64,000 nucleotides of DNA from Mycobacterium alsense (lineage in GTDB: Bacteria > Actinomycetota > Actinomycetes > Mycobacteriales > Mycobacteriaceae). Within the stretch, counting starts at the first letter, position 1. The number at the start of each line of letters is the position of its first letter. Location: contig NZ_MVHD01000017.1 in NCBI RefSeq assembly GCF_002086635.1, positions 29,237 to 93,236 of the forward strand, read 5' to 3'. Shown piece by piece: positions 38,153 to 46,384 of this stretch. The notes beneath the pieces are model-generated. The model was not told the DNA's origin and did not search any database. It saw only the letters and a program-made list of their open reading frames with translations. Both the position numbers and the translations under genes were made by a program.

Positions 38153-38902
38153 TCAGACCGTCAGGTATCCGCCGTCGACGGCGATCGTGGCGCCGGTGAT
38201 GTACGAGGCCGCGTCGGTACACAGGAACAGCGCCGCGCCCGCGCAGTCCTGGGGCGTTCCGGGCCTGCCCAGCGGGGTGTGGAAGCCGATCTCGACGTCC
38301 ATGACCTCGGCAATTCCCATGGCCGGGTGCGTCATTCGCGTGTCGATCAGGCCTGGCGCGATTGCGTTGACCCGGATCCCGTCGTCGGCCCAGCGGCGGG
38401 AGAGGTTCATCGTCAGCGCGAGCAGGCCCATCTTCGACGAGGCGTAGCCGGGCACGAAGACGGCCGATCGGAACGCGGACATCGAGACGACGCTGACGAC
38501 GCTCGCGCCGCCGGGCGCGTCGCTCGCCTTGAGGCGGTCGTGGCAGCGCATGGTCAGCCGCATGGGCCCGAACATGTTCTGCGTCACCGACGCCACGTAG
38601 CCGTCCGGGTCGTACTCGTCGCCCGCGGGGTAGGGCCCGCCGGCGTTGTTGACCAGGATGTCCAACTCGCCCAGGGTGTCCGCCAGCGCGTCGACGGAGT
38701 CGGGGTCCTGGATCTGGCACTGCCGGTAGGTGAACGCGCCCAGGTCCGTGTCGGCGTAGTCCGCGGCCGAGGCGCGGGTGCCGGTCACCGTGACCGCGGC
38801 GCCCGCCTCCGCGAACGCGGTGGCGATCGCGTTGCCGATGCCGCTGGTGCCGCCGGTCACCAGCACGTTGGCGCCGGCGAAGTCGAAGGTGACGGTGTTC
38901 AT
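38153..38902 (-). CDS. Short-chain dehydrogenase/reductase
   Basis: 249 residues from ATG 38902, which overlaps the MBL stop (ATGA). Cofactor loop VTGGTSGIGNAIATAFAEAGA, NNAGGPYPAG, active-site Ser/Tyr/Lys region VSVVSMSAFRS with YASSKMG, and typical C-terminus CTDAASYITGATIAVDGGYLTV. NAD(P)-dependent oxidation or reduction of a hydroxyl or ketone on the operon's unknown substrate. Confidence 0.92.
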   Translation of the reverse strand: MNTVTFDFAGANVLVTGGTSGIGNAIATAFAEAGAAVTVTGTRASAADYADTDLGAFTYRQCQIQDPDSVDALADTLGELDILVNNAGGPYPAGDEYDPDGYVASVTQNMFGPMRLTMRCHDRLKASDAPGGASVVSVVSMSAFRSAVFVPGYASSKMGLLALTMNLSRRWADDGIRVNAIAPGLIDTRMTHPAMGIAEVMDVEIGFHTPLGRPGTPQDCAGAALFLCTDAASYITGATIAVDGGYLTV

Positions 38903-40152
38903 TCGCGCGCCCTCAATTCGTCGATGTTCTTGGTGAGCCAGGCCTTCTCCCAGAAGTTTTCGGTGCCGCGCAGCAGGGCCTCGTGGGCGTCGGCCGCGAC
39001 CGCGCGCGCCGCGGCGTGCGCGGGCTGGGCGGCCAGCACCAGGTCGGTCAGGTGCAGCGCCTGCACCGGCCGCCCGGCGGCCACGTGGGCGCGCGCCGCC
39101 TCCGCGAGCGCGTCGGCCCCGGCGGCGCCGACCACGTCGGCGGCAACGGAATCCGGTGGCACGCCGTAGAGTTCGGTGGTGGAACGGTGCCGGAACCAGC
39201 CGGTGTAGTTCTCCCAAATCGCCCGCACGTTCCACGCGGTCTTCCCGTAGCCCTCGCCGATGTCGAGGTGCTCGGGCACCGCGACCTCACGCATGGCGGT
39301 GTGGATGTCGACGCCGGAATTCATCAGCTCGACGGTGCGGTCGTGCACGGCCTGCATGGCGTCGCGCAGCGCGGTGACCTCCTCGGCGATGCGGTCGGCG
39401 CCCTCGATGGGGGCGAAGTGGCCGGTGATCAGCCGCCGCGGCCCGTATGCCAGCACCGTGTTCAGCGACTCGATGTAGAGGATCGGGTCGCGATACCGGT
39501 CGCCACGGATGGTCATCAGGTTCGGCACGTGGCCGAACAGCGGGCCGAACAGGTTGCCGCTGAACAGGATCCGGTCCTCGGGCAGCCACACCACCAGCGC
39601 GTCGGTGGTCTCGCCGCCGGGCGTCCACGCCAGCTCGAAGGCGCGCCCGCCGATCGTCATCCGATGGCGTTGGTCGAACGTCGTGGTGGGCTCGGGAAAC
39701 GAGAAATCAATGGTGGCGGGGTCGAGGGTCTTGAAGTGCTCGAGCATCGCGTCGGAGAACTTCCGGAACGCGAACGAGGTCTTGGGCACGCGGTAGCCCA
39801 TGAGGCGTTGGTTGTCGTCGCGCCAGTACCGGTAGTTGCGGTGCATGACGACTGTGGTTTCGTCCGTGCCGTCGTCGCGTAGCGAGTGCACCCCGCCCCA
39901 ATGGTCGGCGTGCCCCTGGGTGATGACGATCGCGCGGGTCGGCCCGGGCACATCGGCAAAGGCCTTGCGGTGCAAGGGGCCTTCGAAGACCAGGCCGCTG
40001 TTGACGAGGACCCGCCCCTCGCCGGTGGCCACCGCGTAGGCGTTGGAGACGCCGGGCGACACCCAGACGTCGTCGCCCAGGGGCAGGGCGGGGGTGTCGG
40101 TGGCCGCCGCGAGGTCTTCGGCACCCGGGCGCTCCCGATGAATCCCGGCCAT
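38899..40152 (-). CDS. MBL-fold hydrolase, alkylsulfatase-like, with altered metal motif
   Basis: 417 residues, first gene of the operon. Metallo-beta-lactamase core: VLVNSGLVFEGPLHRKAF, IVITQGHADHWGGVHSLRDDG, FELAWTPGGETTDALVVWLPEDRILFSGNLFG and LITGHFAPIEG. It is followed by an alkylsulfatase-type helical dimerisation segment (ENYTGWFRHRSTTELYGVPP). The metal motif HxHxDH reads QGHADH, so the first zinc-ligand His is Gln. Either the site is mononuclear or rearranged, or activity differs from SdsA1-type sulfatases. Promoter and operator lie in the 42-bp divergent gap. Confidence 0.82.
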   Translation of the reverse strand: MAGIHRERPGAEDLAAATDTPALPLGDDVWVSPGVSNAYAVATGEGRVLVNSGLVFEGPLHRKAFADVPGPTRAIVITQGHADHWGGVHSLRDDGTDETTVVMHRNYRYWRDDNQRLMGYRVPKTSFAFRKFSDAMLEHFKTLDPATIDFSFPEPTTTFDQRHRMTIGGRAFELAWTPGGETTDALVVWLPEDRILFSGNLFGPLFGHVPNLMTIRGDRYRDPILYIESLNTVLAYGPRRLITGHFAPIEGADRIAEEVTALRDAMQAVHDRTVELMNSGVDIHTAMREVAVPEHLDIGEGYGKTAWNVRAIWENYTGWFRHRSTTELYGVPPDSVAADVVGAAGADALAEAARAHVAAGRPVQALHLTDLVLAAQPAHAAARAVAADAHEALLRGTENFWEKAWLTKNIDELRARE

Positions 40153-40162
40153 GACTGGCGAT

Positions 40163-40186
40163 CCTCTACAGTTCTAGAGGTAAAGT
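40163..40186. promoter_or_regulatory. TetR operator in the 42-bp divergent gap, with -10 of the SDR gene
   Basis: CCTCTA-N6-TAGAGG (40163-40180) is a perfect dyad midway between divergent start codons at 40152 and 40195. TAAAGT (40181-40186) fits the -10 consensus and is 8 nt before ATG 40195, which lacks a ribosome site, so that mRNA is probably leaderless. The TetR at 40965 is the likely binder and would switch both operons together. Confidence 0.6.
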
Positions 40187-40194
40187 CAATAGCC

Positions 40195-40965
40195 ATGGCA
40201 TTGCAGGGTCTGGTGGACAAGGTCGCCGTCGTGGTCGGGGGCGCCACGGGCATCGGCGCGGCGACGGCCGCCCGGCTCGGCGCGGAAGGCTGCCGCGTGG
40301 TCGTCGGCGACATCGCCGCCGAGGCCGCGCGGGAGACCGCCGAGCGCATCGCCGCGAGCGGCGGGACGGCGACCCACGTGGCCTTCGACCTGGCCGATCC
40401 CGCCTCGGTCGCCGACCTGATCCGCGCCGCGGCCACCACCTACGGCGGCGTCGACCTGCTGTTCAACGTCGGCGCGGACATGAGCACGATCCGTTCGGAC
40501 ACCGACGTGGTCGCCATCGAATTCGACGTGTGGGACCGCGTGATGGCGGTGAGCCTGCGCGGGTACGCGGCCGCCATGAAGCACGCCATCCCGGCGATGC
40601 TCGGTCGCGGCGGCGGGGCGATCGTCAACATGTCCTCGGCCGCGGCGTTCCAGGGCGAGCCCGCGCGCCCCGCCTACGCCACCGCGAAGGCCGGAATCGG
40701 CGCGCTCACCCGGCATGTCGCGTCCCGGTGGGGCCAGGAGGGCATCCGGTGCAACGCCGTCGCACCGGGGTTCACCGCGACCGAGGCCATCCGCACGGTG
40801 CCGCAGTGGCCGGACCTGCAGGCGGCCGCGCTGAAGCGGATCCGCGGCACCCGGGTGGGGGAGCCCGCCGACATCGCGGCCCTCGTCGCGTTCCTGCTGT
40901 CGGAGGAGGGCGGCTGGATCAACGGCCAGGTCATCAACATCGACGGCGGGACCGTGCTGCGCTGA
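40195..40965 (+). CDS. Short-chain dehydrogenase/reductase
   Basis: 256 residues. VVVGGATGIGAATAARLGAEG is the cofactor loop. NVGAD replaces the common NNAG. The active site has IVNMSSAAAFQGEPARPAYATAKAGI, and the end is EEGGWINGQVINIDGGTVLR. NAD(P)-dependent. Stop and TetR ATG overlap (TGATG), so it is co-expressed with its regulator, and divergent from the MBL-sulfotransferase operon, likely serving the same pathway. Confidence 0.92.
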   Translation: MALQGLVDKVAVVVGGATGIGAATAARLGAEGCRVVVGDIAAEAARETAERIAASGGTATHVAFDLADPASVADLIRAAATTYGGVDLLFNVGADMSTIRSDTDVVAIEFDVWDRVMAVSLRGYAAAMKHAIPAMLGRGGGAIVNMSSAAAFQGEPARPAYATAKAGIGALTRHVASRWGQEGIRCNAVAPGFTATEAIRTVPQWPDLQAAALKRIRGTRVGEPADIAALVAFLLSEEGGWINGQVINIDGGTVLR

Positions 40966-41603
40966 TGGCCGGCAACAAGACACGCAAACGCGACGGCGAC
41001 GAACGCCGCCGCGCGCTGTGCGACGCGGCGATCCGCGTGCTGGCCGAGCACGGCTCCCGCGGGCTGACCCACGGGCGGGTGGACCGCTATGCGGGCGTGC
41101 CCGACGGCACGACGTCCTACTACTACCGCACCCGCGCGGCCCTGCTGCGGGGCGTCGGCAAGCGCGTCGCCGAGATCGACATCGCCAACCTGAAGTCGGT
41201 GATCGACCGGCCCCTCGACCCGGAGTCGCCGTTCGCGCACCTGGCGGAGCTCACCATGATGCAGGCCGACGGGCCCGGGCTGATGCTCAACCGGGCGCGG
41301 CACGAACTGCTGTTGGGCGCCGCGCGCGACCCCAACCTCGCCGAGACGTCCCAGGCCTTCGTCGCCCGGATCAACGCCATGACCCGCGAGGCCGTCGCGC
41401 ACCTGCAGCCCGGCACCGACGACCCGGTCCTGCTCGACGCGCAGACGACGGCAGTCACCACGTTCATCGCGGGCGTGTTCGCCCGGCTGGTCGCCGGCGA
41501 CCGCACGATCGACGATGCGGGGCAGTTCGCGCGGTTGCTGCAGGCGGTGGTTACCGCGGTGGTGGCATCAGGCGCCACATCCGCACCGCGAAGCTCGGCA
41601 TGA
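40965..41603 (+). CDS. TetR-family transcriptional regulator
   Basis: 212 residues from ATG 40965. HTH about residues 15-55: ALCDAAIRVLAEHGSRGLTHGRVDRYAGVPDGTTSYYYRTRAALL, with a mostly helical C-terminal ligand domain (AVTTFIAGVFARLVAGDRTID). Coupled to the SDR. Probably represses both divergent operons through the dyad at 40163-40180. Confidence 0.92.
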   Translation: MAGNKTRKRDGDERRRALCDAAIRVLAEHGSRGLTHGRVDRYAGVPDGTTSYYYRTRAALLRGVGKRVAEIDIANLKSVIDRPLDPESPFAHLAELTMMQADGPGLMLNRARHELLLGAARDPNLAETSQAFVARINAMTREAVAHLQPGTDDPVLLDAQTTAVTTFIAGVFARLVAGDRTIDDAGQFARLLQAVVTAVVASGATSAPRSSA

Positions 41604-41618
41604 TGAGTTGTAGAACTT

Positions 41619-41637
41619 GATAGCGCATGCGATAGCG
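41619..41637. repeat. Palindromic element copy 2 between convergent genes
   Basis: GATAGCGCATGCGATAGCG is identical to the minus-strand reading of 31961-31979. As there, it sits just after the end of a plus-strand gene and before the end of a convergent minus-strand gene (stop near 41648). The core GCGCATGCG with flanking GATAG repeats can form a hairpin. Shared location type suggests a dispersed terminator-like or REP-like unit. Confidence 0.5.
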
Positions 41638-41647
41638 CATTGCGAAC

Positions 41648-42166
41648 TCACGGGCAGGTCACGTGAATCCCGAACGTAATCGGGTGGACGTCACCCTGAT
41701 TCGGTGACACGCCGTCGCCCGTCCCGGTCACCGTGTAGCTGTTGCCGTCCTTGGCCGCCCGGACCTGGGTGGCGGACTGGGGCGCCTGGTAGGGCACTTG
41801 GTACTGCCCGGGCCCGACCTTGAGCGAAAAGCCGAAGCCGTCGACGGTCGGCGGCTTTTCGTCCGACAGCGCCAGCGACAGCGACGCCGAATCGTCGTGC
41901 ACGCTGATGCGGGTGGTCAGGGTGCCGGTCTCCGGCGGTGTCGCATCGGCCTGCGCCGCCGAGCGCTTGCACTCGACCTGCGCCGTGATGGTGTGCTTGT
42001 CGCCGCCCGCCATGACGGTCGTCCTGGGCGGGGGCGCGCTCGAACTCGTGGCGGAAGCCGGCCGACCGCCATTGCCGGAGCAGGCCGGCAAACCGGCCGC
42101 CACCACGACCACGCCGAGCCCGGCGCCGGCGCGGGCAAGCCGCCGCCGTCGGTTTGAGTCGGTCAT
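41648..42166 (-). CDS. LpqH-family (19-kDa antigen-like) lipoprotein
   Basis: 172 residues from ATG 42166 with GGAGG upstream. Signal sequence with twin Arg-rich n-region and lipobox LPAC (Cys about residue 29), a Ser/Pro/Thr linker and a beta-rich domain. That domain contains ITAQVECKRSA, SLALSDEKPPTVDGFGFSL, AAKDGNSYTVTGTGDGV and the C-terminal FGIHVTC. The pattern of two Cys and the closing IHVTC match the mycobacterial 19-kDa lipoprotein family (PF05481). A surface-exposed lipid-anchored protein, likely TLR2-active; molecular role unknown. Confidence 0.82.
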   Translation of the reverse strand: MTDSNRRRRLARAGAGLGVVVVAAGLPACSGNGGRPASATSSSAPPPRTTVMAGGDKHTITAQVECKRSAAQADATPPETGTLTTRISVHDDSASLSLALSDEKPPTVDGFGFSLKVGPGQYQVPYQAPQSATQVRAAKDGNSYTVTGTGDGVSPNQGDVHPITFGIHVTCP

Positions 42167-42211
42167 CTCACGTCCTCCCCTGGTCGTCACGAGGACTATA
42201 GAACCGCCCGT

Positions 42212-42940
42212 CTAGCGCCACGCCTCCCAGCTGACCATGCTGCGCAACGGCCCGGCGAAGACGGGCCGCACCGCGTCCGTTCGCCACCGTTCCTCGATCA
42301 GGGGCGCCAGGGCGTCGGCGGTGGTGAGCGGGTCGTCGTCGAGGTAGACGACGGTGATGTACTGGTGGTCCGTGCGCCAGCCGCGGGGCAGGTGGGTCCA
42401 TCCGGTGCTCGATCCGAACGTCCACGCCCCGGCCGTGCCGGGCGTGGCGAGCAGCGCCGGATGGTGTTCGGCGTGCAGCCATTGCAGCCATCGGTCCGGG
42501 CGGCCGCCGGTGGGCTCCTCGACGATCAGCACGACGCCGCGGTGCGGCCGGAACGGCACCACCTCGGCGGAGACCAGCGCGTGCGGCGCGGCCTGCCACT
42601 GCAGCAGGCGCAGGCCGGCCACCTGCAGCGACGGCCGCACGGTGGGGAAGCGGCCGTTCTCCCGCAGCGCGCGGCCGAGCGCGACGAAGTCGTCGAAGGT
42701 CCGCTCGACGGGGTCGCCGACCAGGTAGTGCACCGCGTTGCCGATCTGCCCCAGCTCCCCGTTGGCCGCCAGGCGGTGAGCGGGATAGTCGCCGTCGGCG
42801 ATCCAGCGCAGCCCGAGCACGATGCCGGGCAGCTGGTACTGCTCGGGCATGTGGTCCAGCAGGTGCCAGCGCAGGTAGCCGCCGTCACCTTCGGGCGCCG
42901 CGGCGGTGAGGCTGAAAACGCCTGCCCTGACCCGGATCAC
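42212..42940 (-). CDS. Tandem dimeric alpha/beta-barrel-like protein of unknown function
   Basis: 242 residues. Two segments share the pattern W-x3-H-P-x4-PG: RWHLLDHMPEQYQLPG (about residues 24-39) and QWLHAEHHPALLATPG (about 153-168), each followed by strands. This is the signature of EthD-like/DABB ferredoxin folds, so the protein seems an internal duplication forming a barrel within one chain. The stop of the upstream lipoprotein overlaps its ATG. No enzyme class can be assigned. Confidence 0.65.
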   Translation of the reverse strand: MIRVRAGVFSLTAAAPEGDGGYLRWHLLDHMPEQYQLPGIVLGLRWIADGDYPAHRLAANGELGQIGNAVHYLVGDPVERTFDDFVALGRALRENGRFPTVRPSLQVAGLRLLQWQAAPHALVSAEVVPFRPHRGVVLIVEEPTGGRPDRWLQWLHAEHHPALLATPGTAGAWTFGSSTGWTHLPRGWRTDHQYITVVYLDDDPLTTADALAPLIEERWRTDAVRPVFAGPLRSMVSWEAWR

Positions 42941-43374
42941 GTGCCCGGCCCGACCACGAAGCAGCGTCCGCCGCCGGTGGTGAGCAAGACCTCCTGAACC
43001 GTCGACGGAGGGACGCCCGAAAATTCGAAGCGGTGGACCTGTTGGCCGGCGGCGATGTCGGCGTCCTGGGACACCTGGGTGCCGTCCTTCCTGCGCACGA
43101 CCGCGGTGACCTTGCCTGGCTTCGAAATGTTCTGTGGCTCATGGAAGTACCACACCTCGATCCCGGTGCCGGAGGACGTGGCCTGCCAGCCGTCGGCGTA
43201 GTAGCACGCCGGGTTGCCCTCCGCGTCCGGGGGAGGCGGCGCACATATCGACAACCCCACGCACGGTGTCGGCGCGCTGGTCGTGGTGGTCGGCTCCGCG
43301 GCGGTGGTGGCGCACGCGGACGAAACGCCGATGGCGGCGATCGCGCCAACGGCGCGGAAAAGGCGTGTGTTCAT
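42937..43374 (-). CDS. Putative lipoprotein/exported protein
   Basis: 145 residues from ATG 43374. Signal sequence RLFRAVGAIAAIGVSSACATT with Cys in a weak lipobox (SSAC, about residue 21), a Thr-rich linker, then a small domain with PCVGLSICAPPPP, ACYYADGW, an immunoglobulin-like strand pattern (KVTAVVRRKDGTQ) and C-terminal GGRCFVVGPG. Probably disulfide-bonded and surface-anchored. Overlaps both neighbours by 4 nt, so it is part of the minus-strand unit with the SDR and the tandem-barrel protein. Confidence 0.68.
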   Translation of the reverse strand: MNTRLFRAVGAIAAIGVSSACATTAAEPTTTTSAPTPCVGLSICAPPPPDAEGNPACYYADGWQATSSGTGIEVWYFHEPQNISKPGKVTAVVRRKDGTQVSQDADIAAGQQVHRFEFSGVPPSTVQEVLLTTGGGRCFVVGPGT

Positions 43375-44150
43375 CCCTGCATGTATCCTCCGGCGTCCAC
43401 GGGTATCGATTGTCCCGTGATGGTTCGGCTTTCGTCGCTGGCCAAAAACAACGCCAGGTTGGCGACGTCCTGCGGCGAGGAAATGTCCTGCAGCGGAACC
43501 CCTTTGAGGGTGCGCTCGCGCACGGTCGCGACGTCGACGCCCTGCTCGTCGGCCGTGCGTTGCATCCAGTTGCGCCACAGGTCGGTGTCGATCACCCCGG
43601 GCACGATGCAGTTGCACCGGATGCCGTGCGGGCCGACCTCGAGGGCAACGGCTTTGGTGAACGCGCGAAGCGACGCCTTGGCGGTGACGTAGTGGGTCTT
43701 GCGGACCATGCCGGTGTAGCCGACCGTGGAGGAGAAGTTCAGGATGACGCCGCTCCGGCGCTGCAGCATCGAGCGGTTGAGCACCTCGCGGGTGCACAGC
43801 ATCGCCGCGGTCACGTCGATGGCGATGGTGGCGTTCCAGTTGTCCAGCGTCTGTTCCCAGATCCAGCGGTCGCGCCCGGGGGCGGCGGCGTTGTTGCACA
43901 GGATGTCGACGTGGCCGAACTCGTCGACCGCCCGCGCCACCATGGCCGCGACATCGTCCTCGTCGGTGACGTCGGCGCGCATCGCGATGGCGCCCGGCCC
44001 CGCCGCCTTCGCCGCCTCGCGGACCAGCTCCTCGCGCCGCGCGGCCAGTAGCACCCGGGCGCCCTCCGCGACGAACAGCGAGCCCATGACGGGCCCCAGC
44101 CCGGTGCTCGCCCCGGTGATGATCGCGACCTTGCCGTCCAGCCTGCGCAC
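43371..44150 (-). CDS. Short-chain dehydrogenase/reductase
   Basis: 259 residues from GTG 44150 (AAGG 8 nt upstream); longer starts at GTG 44180 or TTG 44195 are possible. IITGASTGLGPVMGSLFVAEGA, LCNNAAAPGRDRW, LNFSSTVGYTGMVRKTHYVTAKASLRAFTKAVALEVGPHGIRCN and the end GQSIPVDAGGYMQG define the family. NAD(P)-dependent; substrate unknown. First gene of the unit that continues into the two small proteins downstream. Confidence 0.9.
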   Translation of the reverse strand: MRRLDGKVAIITGASTGLGPVMGSLFVAEGARVLLAARREELVREAAKAAGPGAIAMRADVTDEDDVAAMVARAVDEFGHVDILCNNAAAPGRDRWIWEQTLDNWNATIAIDVTAAMLCTREVLNRSMLQRRSGVILNFSSTVGYTGMVRKTHYVTAKASLRAFTKAVALEVGPHGIRCNCIVPGVIDTDLWRNWMQRTADEQGVDVATVRERTLKGVPLQDISSPQDVANLALFLASDESRTITGQSIPVDAGGYMQG

Positions 44151-44305
44151 GCCGTAGACCTTAGCGTGAAATAACGACACGAAATCGCTGAACAAAAAGA
44201 ACCGTAACGAATATTCAGCCGCGCCCCCGATAAGCGAAAATCGAATTCCACGTCAGCGCATCGGCCACGTACCAAGGCGGCGAGTTCGGCATTCATGGCA
44301 GGGAA

Positions 44306-45274
44306 ATGGTGCTCAAGCCTTTTCGGGCCGCCCTCGTGGCGGCGCTCGCCGCATCCGCGGGCGCGGGCGTGGCCGCCGCCGAAACCGGGGACGCGCCGAA
44401 CGTGACGACCAACGCCTGCGAGAAACGCACGCTGGTGCTCTCCGCCTTCCCGGCCGAGGCGGATGCGGTGCTGTCGCACACCGCGCTCGACCCCAGCCCG
44501 GTGGTGGTGGCCGACCGCCGGCATTTCTACCTCGGGACGATCGGCGGCAAGAAGGTGATCGTGGCGATGACCGGCATCGGCCTGGTCAACGCCACCCAGA
44601 CCGCCGAGACCGCGTTCGCCCGGTTCACCTGCCCGTCGCCGGTTTCAATTGGGGCCGTGGTGTTTTCGGGCTTGGCGGGCGGCGGGGCGCGCGTCAACAT
44701 CGCGGATGTGGCCGTCCCGGCCCGGTGGACCACCGACGGCGGCGCCACCTTCCACCCCGTCGACCCCGGCATGCTGGCCGCGGCGCAGGCCCTCAGCGTC
44801 GACCTGGAAAGCGTTGTCCGGCTGATCGACCTGAAGCGCGCGCCGCGGCTGGTGGTCGGCGGCGACGGATTCAGCACGGACAACAACAACGGCCGGGCGT
44901 TCCCGTGCATCCCCAACGGCGGCGACGTCTTCGGCTGCCAGCCCTGCAGCGCGCCGGACCGCTCGCTGTTCTACACCGGCAACTTCTTTCAGGCCGCGGG
45001 GCCCTGGCTGAAGAACGCGTTGATCTCCAACCTCAGCATCGCCTCGACCGCCAACCCGGCATTCGACGCGACCGACAACGAGACCGCCGCCGTGCAAGCG
45101 GTCGCCGACGCGCACGGGACGCCGTTCCTGGGGATCCGCAGCATCTCCGACGGCGCCGGCGACCCGCTGGGCCTGCCGGGTTTCCCGTTCGAGTTCTTCT
45201 TCTACAAGCAGATCGCGGCCGACAACGCCGCGCGGGTGACGGCGGCCTTCCTGCGAAGCTGGGCGCGCGTCTGA
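44306..45274 (+). CDS. Secreted nucleoside phosphorylase/nucleosidase-like protein
   Basis: 322 residues. An N-terminal signal peptide ([20 protein letters not shown]) precedes a purine-nucleoside-phosphorylase-fold domain: [48 protein letters not shown] and [31 protein letters not shown], the last resembling the MTA/SAH nucleosidase substrate site. An insert rich in Asn and Cys ([19 protein letters not shown]) interrupts the domain. An exported member of this normally cytosolic family is unusual; it may salvage extracellular nucleosides. Confidence 0.75.
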   Translation: MVLKPFRAALVAALAASAGAGVAAAETGDAPNVTTNACEKRTLVLSAFPAEADAVLSHTALDPSPVVVADRRHFYLGTIGGKKVIVAMTGIGLVNATQTAETAFARFTCPSPVSIGAVVFSGLAGGGARVNIADVAVPARWTTDGGATFHPVDPGMLAAAQALSVDLESVVRLIDLKRAPRLVVGGDGFSTDNNNGRAFPCIPNGGDVFGCQPCSAPDRSLFYTGNFFQAAGPWLKNALISNLSIASTANPAFDATDNETAAVQAVADAHGTPFLGIRSISDGAGDPLGLPGFPFEFFFYKQIAADNAARVTAAFLRSWARV

Positions 45275-45292
45275 ATCCGGCTGGCCCGCAGC

Positions 45293-46129
45293 CTATTCCG
45301 GGCCGCGGGCGACGGGTCGGGCCGGATCGGAACACCACTCCGACCACGAACCCGGATACAGCGCGGCCTCCCGGCCCGCCGCGGCCAGCGCGGCGATCGC
45401 GATGGCCGCGGTGACCCCCGAGCCGCAATAGACGCCCACGCCGCCGGCGCGGTCGGGCAGCAGCCGGTCGAGCGCCTCGCCGCCGAGGAACGTTCCGTCG
45501 CTGGACAGCACGGCGCCGCTGGGCAGGTTGCGCGCGCCGGGGATGTGGCCGGCGACGGGGTCGAGGGGCTCGACATCGCCGCGGAACCGCTCCGGCGCGC
45601 GCGCATCCAGCAGCGTCACTTCGCCCACCCGCTCGGCCGTCAACGTCGGTTTCGCCCCGGCGTACAGATCATCGTGGGGCACAGTCACATTGCCCGGTGG
45701 CGGCTCGACGGGGCCGGTGTCGAGGCTCCGCCCGGTCGCGCGCCACGCGGACAGGCCGCCATCGAGAATGCGCACGTCTTCCAGCCCGGCCGCGGTCAGC
45801 ACCCACCAGGCGCGCGCCGAGCCGGCCCGGTTCCAGTCGTCGTACACCACGACCACGTCGCCGTCGCTGATGCCCCACCGTCGCGCGGCCGCCTGCAGGC
45901 TGGGCCCGGACGGCAGCGGGTGGCGGCCGCGGCCGGTCACCGTGTGGTCGCTGAGTTCGTCCTCGAGGGAGACGTACACCGCGCCCGGTAGATGGCCCTC
46001 CAGGTAGGCCGCGCGGCCGTCGGGGTGGTCGAGCCGCCAGCGCACGTCGAGGATCGCCGGCCGGTCGCCGGCGTCGATCAGGGCGGCCAGCTCCGCCGCC
46101 GTGATCAGCACCGCATCCCGTGGGTCCAC
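45293..46129 (-). CDS. sseB: Thiosulfate/3-mercaptopyruvate sulfurtransferase (two rhodanese domains)
   Basis: 278 residues. Inactive N-terminal rhodanese repeat (AILDVRWRLDHPDGRAAYLEGHLPGAVYV) and catalytic C-terminal repeat (TLLDARAPERFRG to VGVYCGSGVTAAIAIAAL), with persulfide Cys near residue 237. It transfers sulfane sulfur to thiols or cyanide. M. tuberculosis SseB (Rv2291) lies in the same relative position to the aminotransferase and antiporter, hence the symbol. The CGSGVTA loop supports thiosulfate or mercaptopyruvate use. Confidence 0.85.
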   Translation of the reverse strand: MDPRDAVLITAAELAALIDAGDRPAILDVRWRLDHPDGRAAYLEGHLPGAVYVSLEDELSDHTVTGRGRHPLPSGPSLQAAARRWGISDGDVVVVYDDWNRAGSARAWWVLTAAGLEDVRILDGGLSAWRATGRSLDTGPVEPPPGNVTVPHDDLYAGAKPTLTAERVGEVTLLDARAPERFRGDVEPLDPVAGHIPGARNLPSGAVLSSDGTFLGGEALDRLLPDRAGGVGVYCGSGVTAAIAIAALAAAGREAALYPGSWSEWCSDPARPVARGPE

Positions 46130-46384
46130 GGGCGCACCACCTCCTTGGCCGTTGGGGCGAGCCTAACCGCGCGGCGGGGCGTAAACGCGCTCGGAAATGA
46201 GGGTGAACTTCTCGTTGCATCGGCGAGCCCGTGGGCTCGCCCGACTTAAACTCGACGAGAATTTAAAACGTGAACGGCGGATTGAACTTTGGCTTCCACG
46301 GGGCCATGGCGGGGGCGGGCCGTTGACCACGAACTCGCTCGCGCGCAACGATCGATTCGGTCGAACATCGGAAGTGATGGGGGC

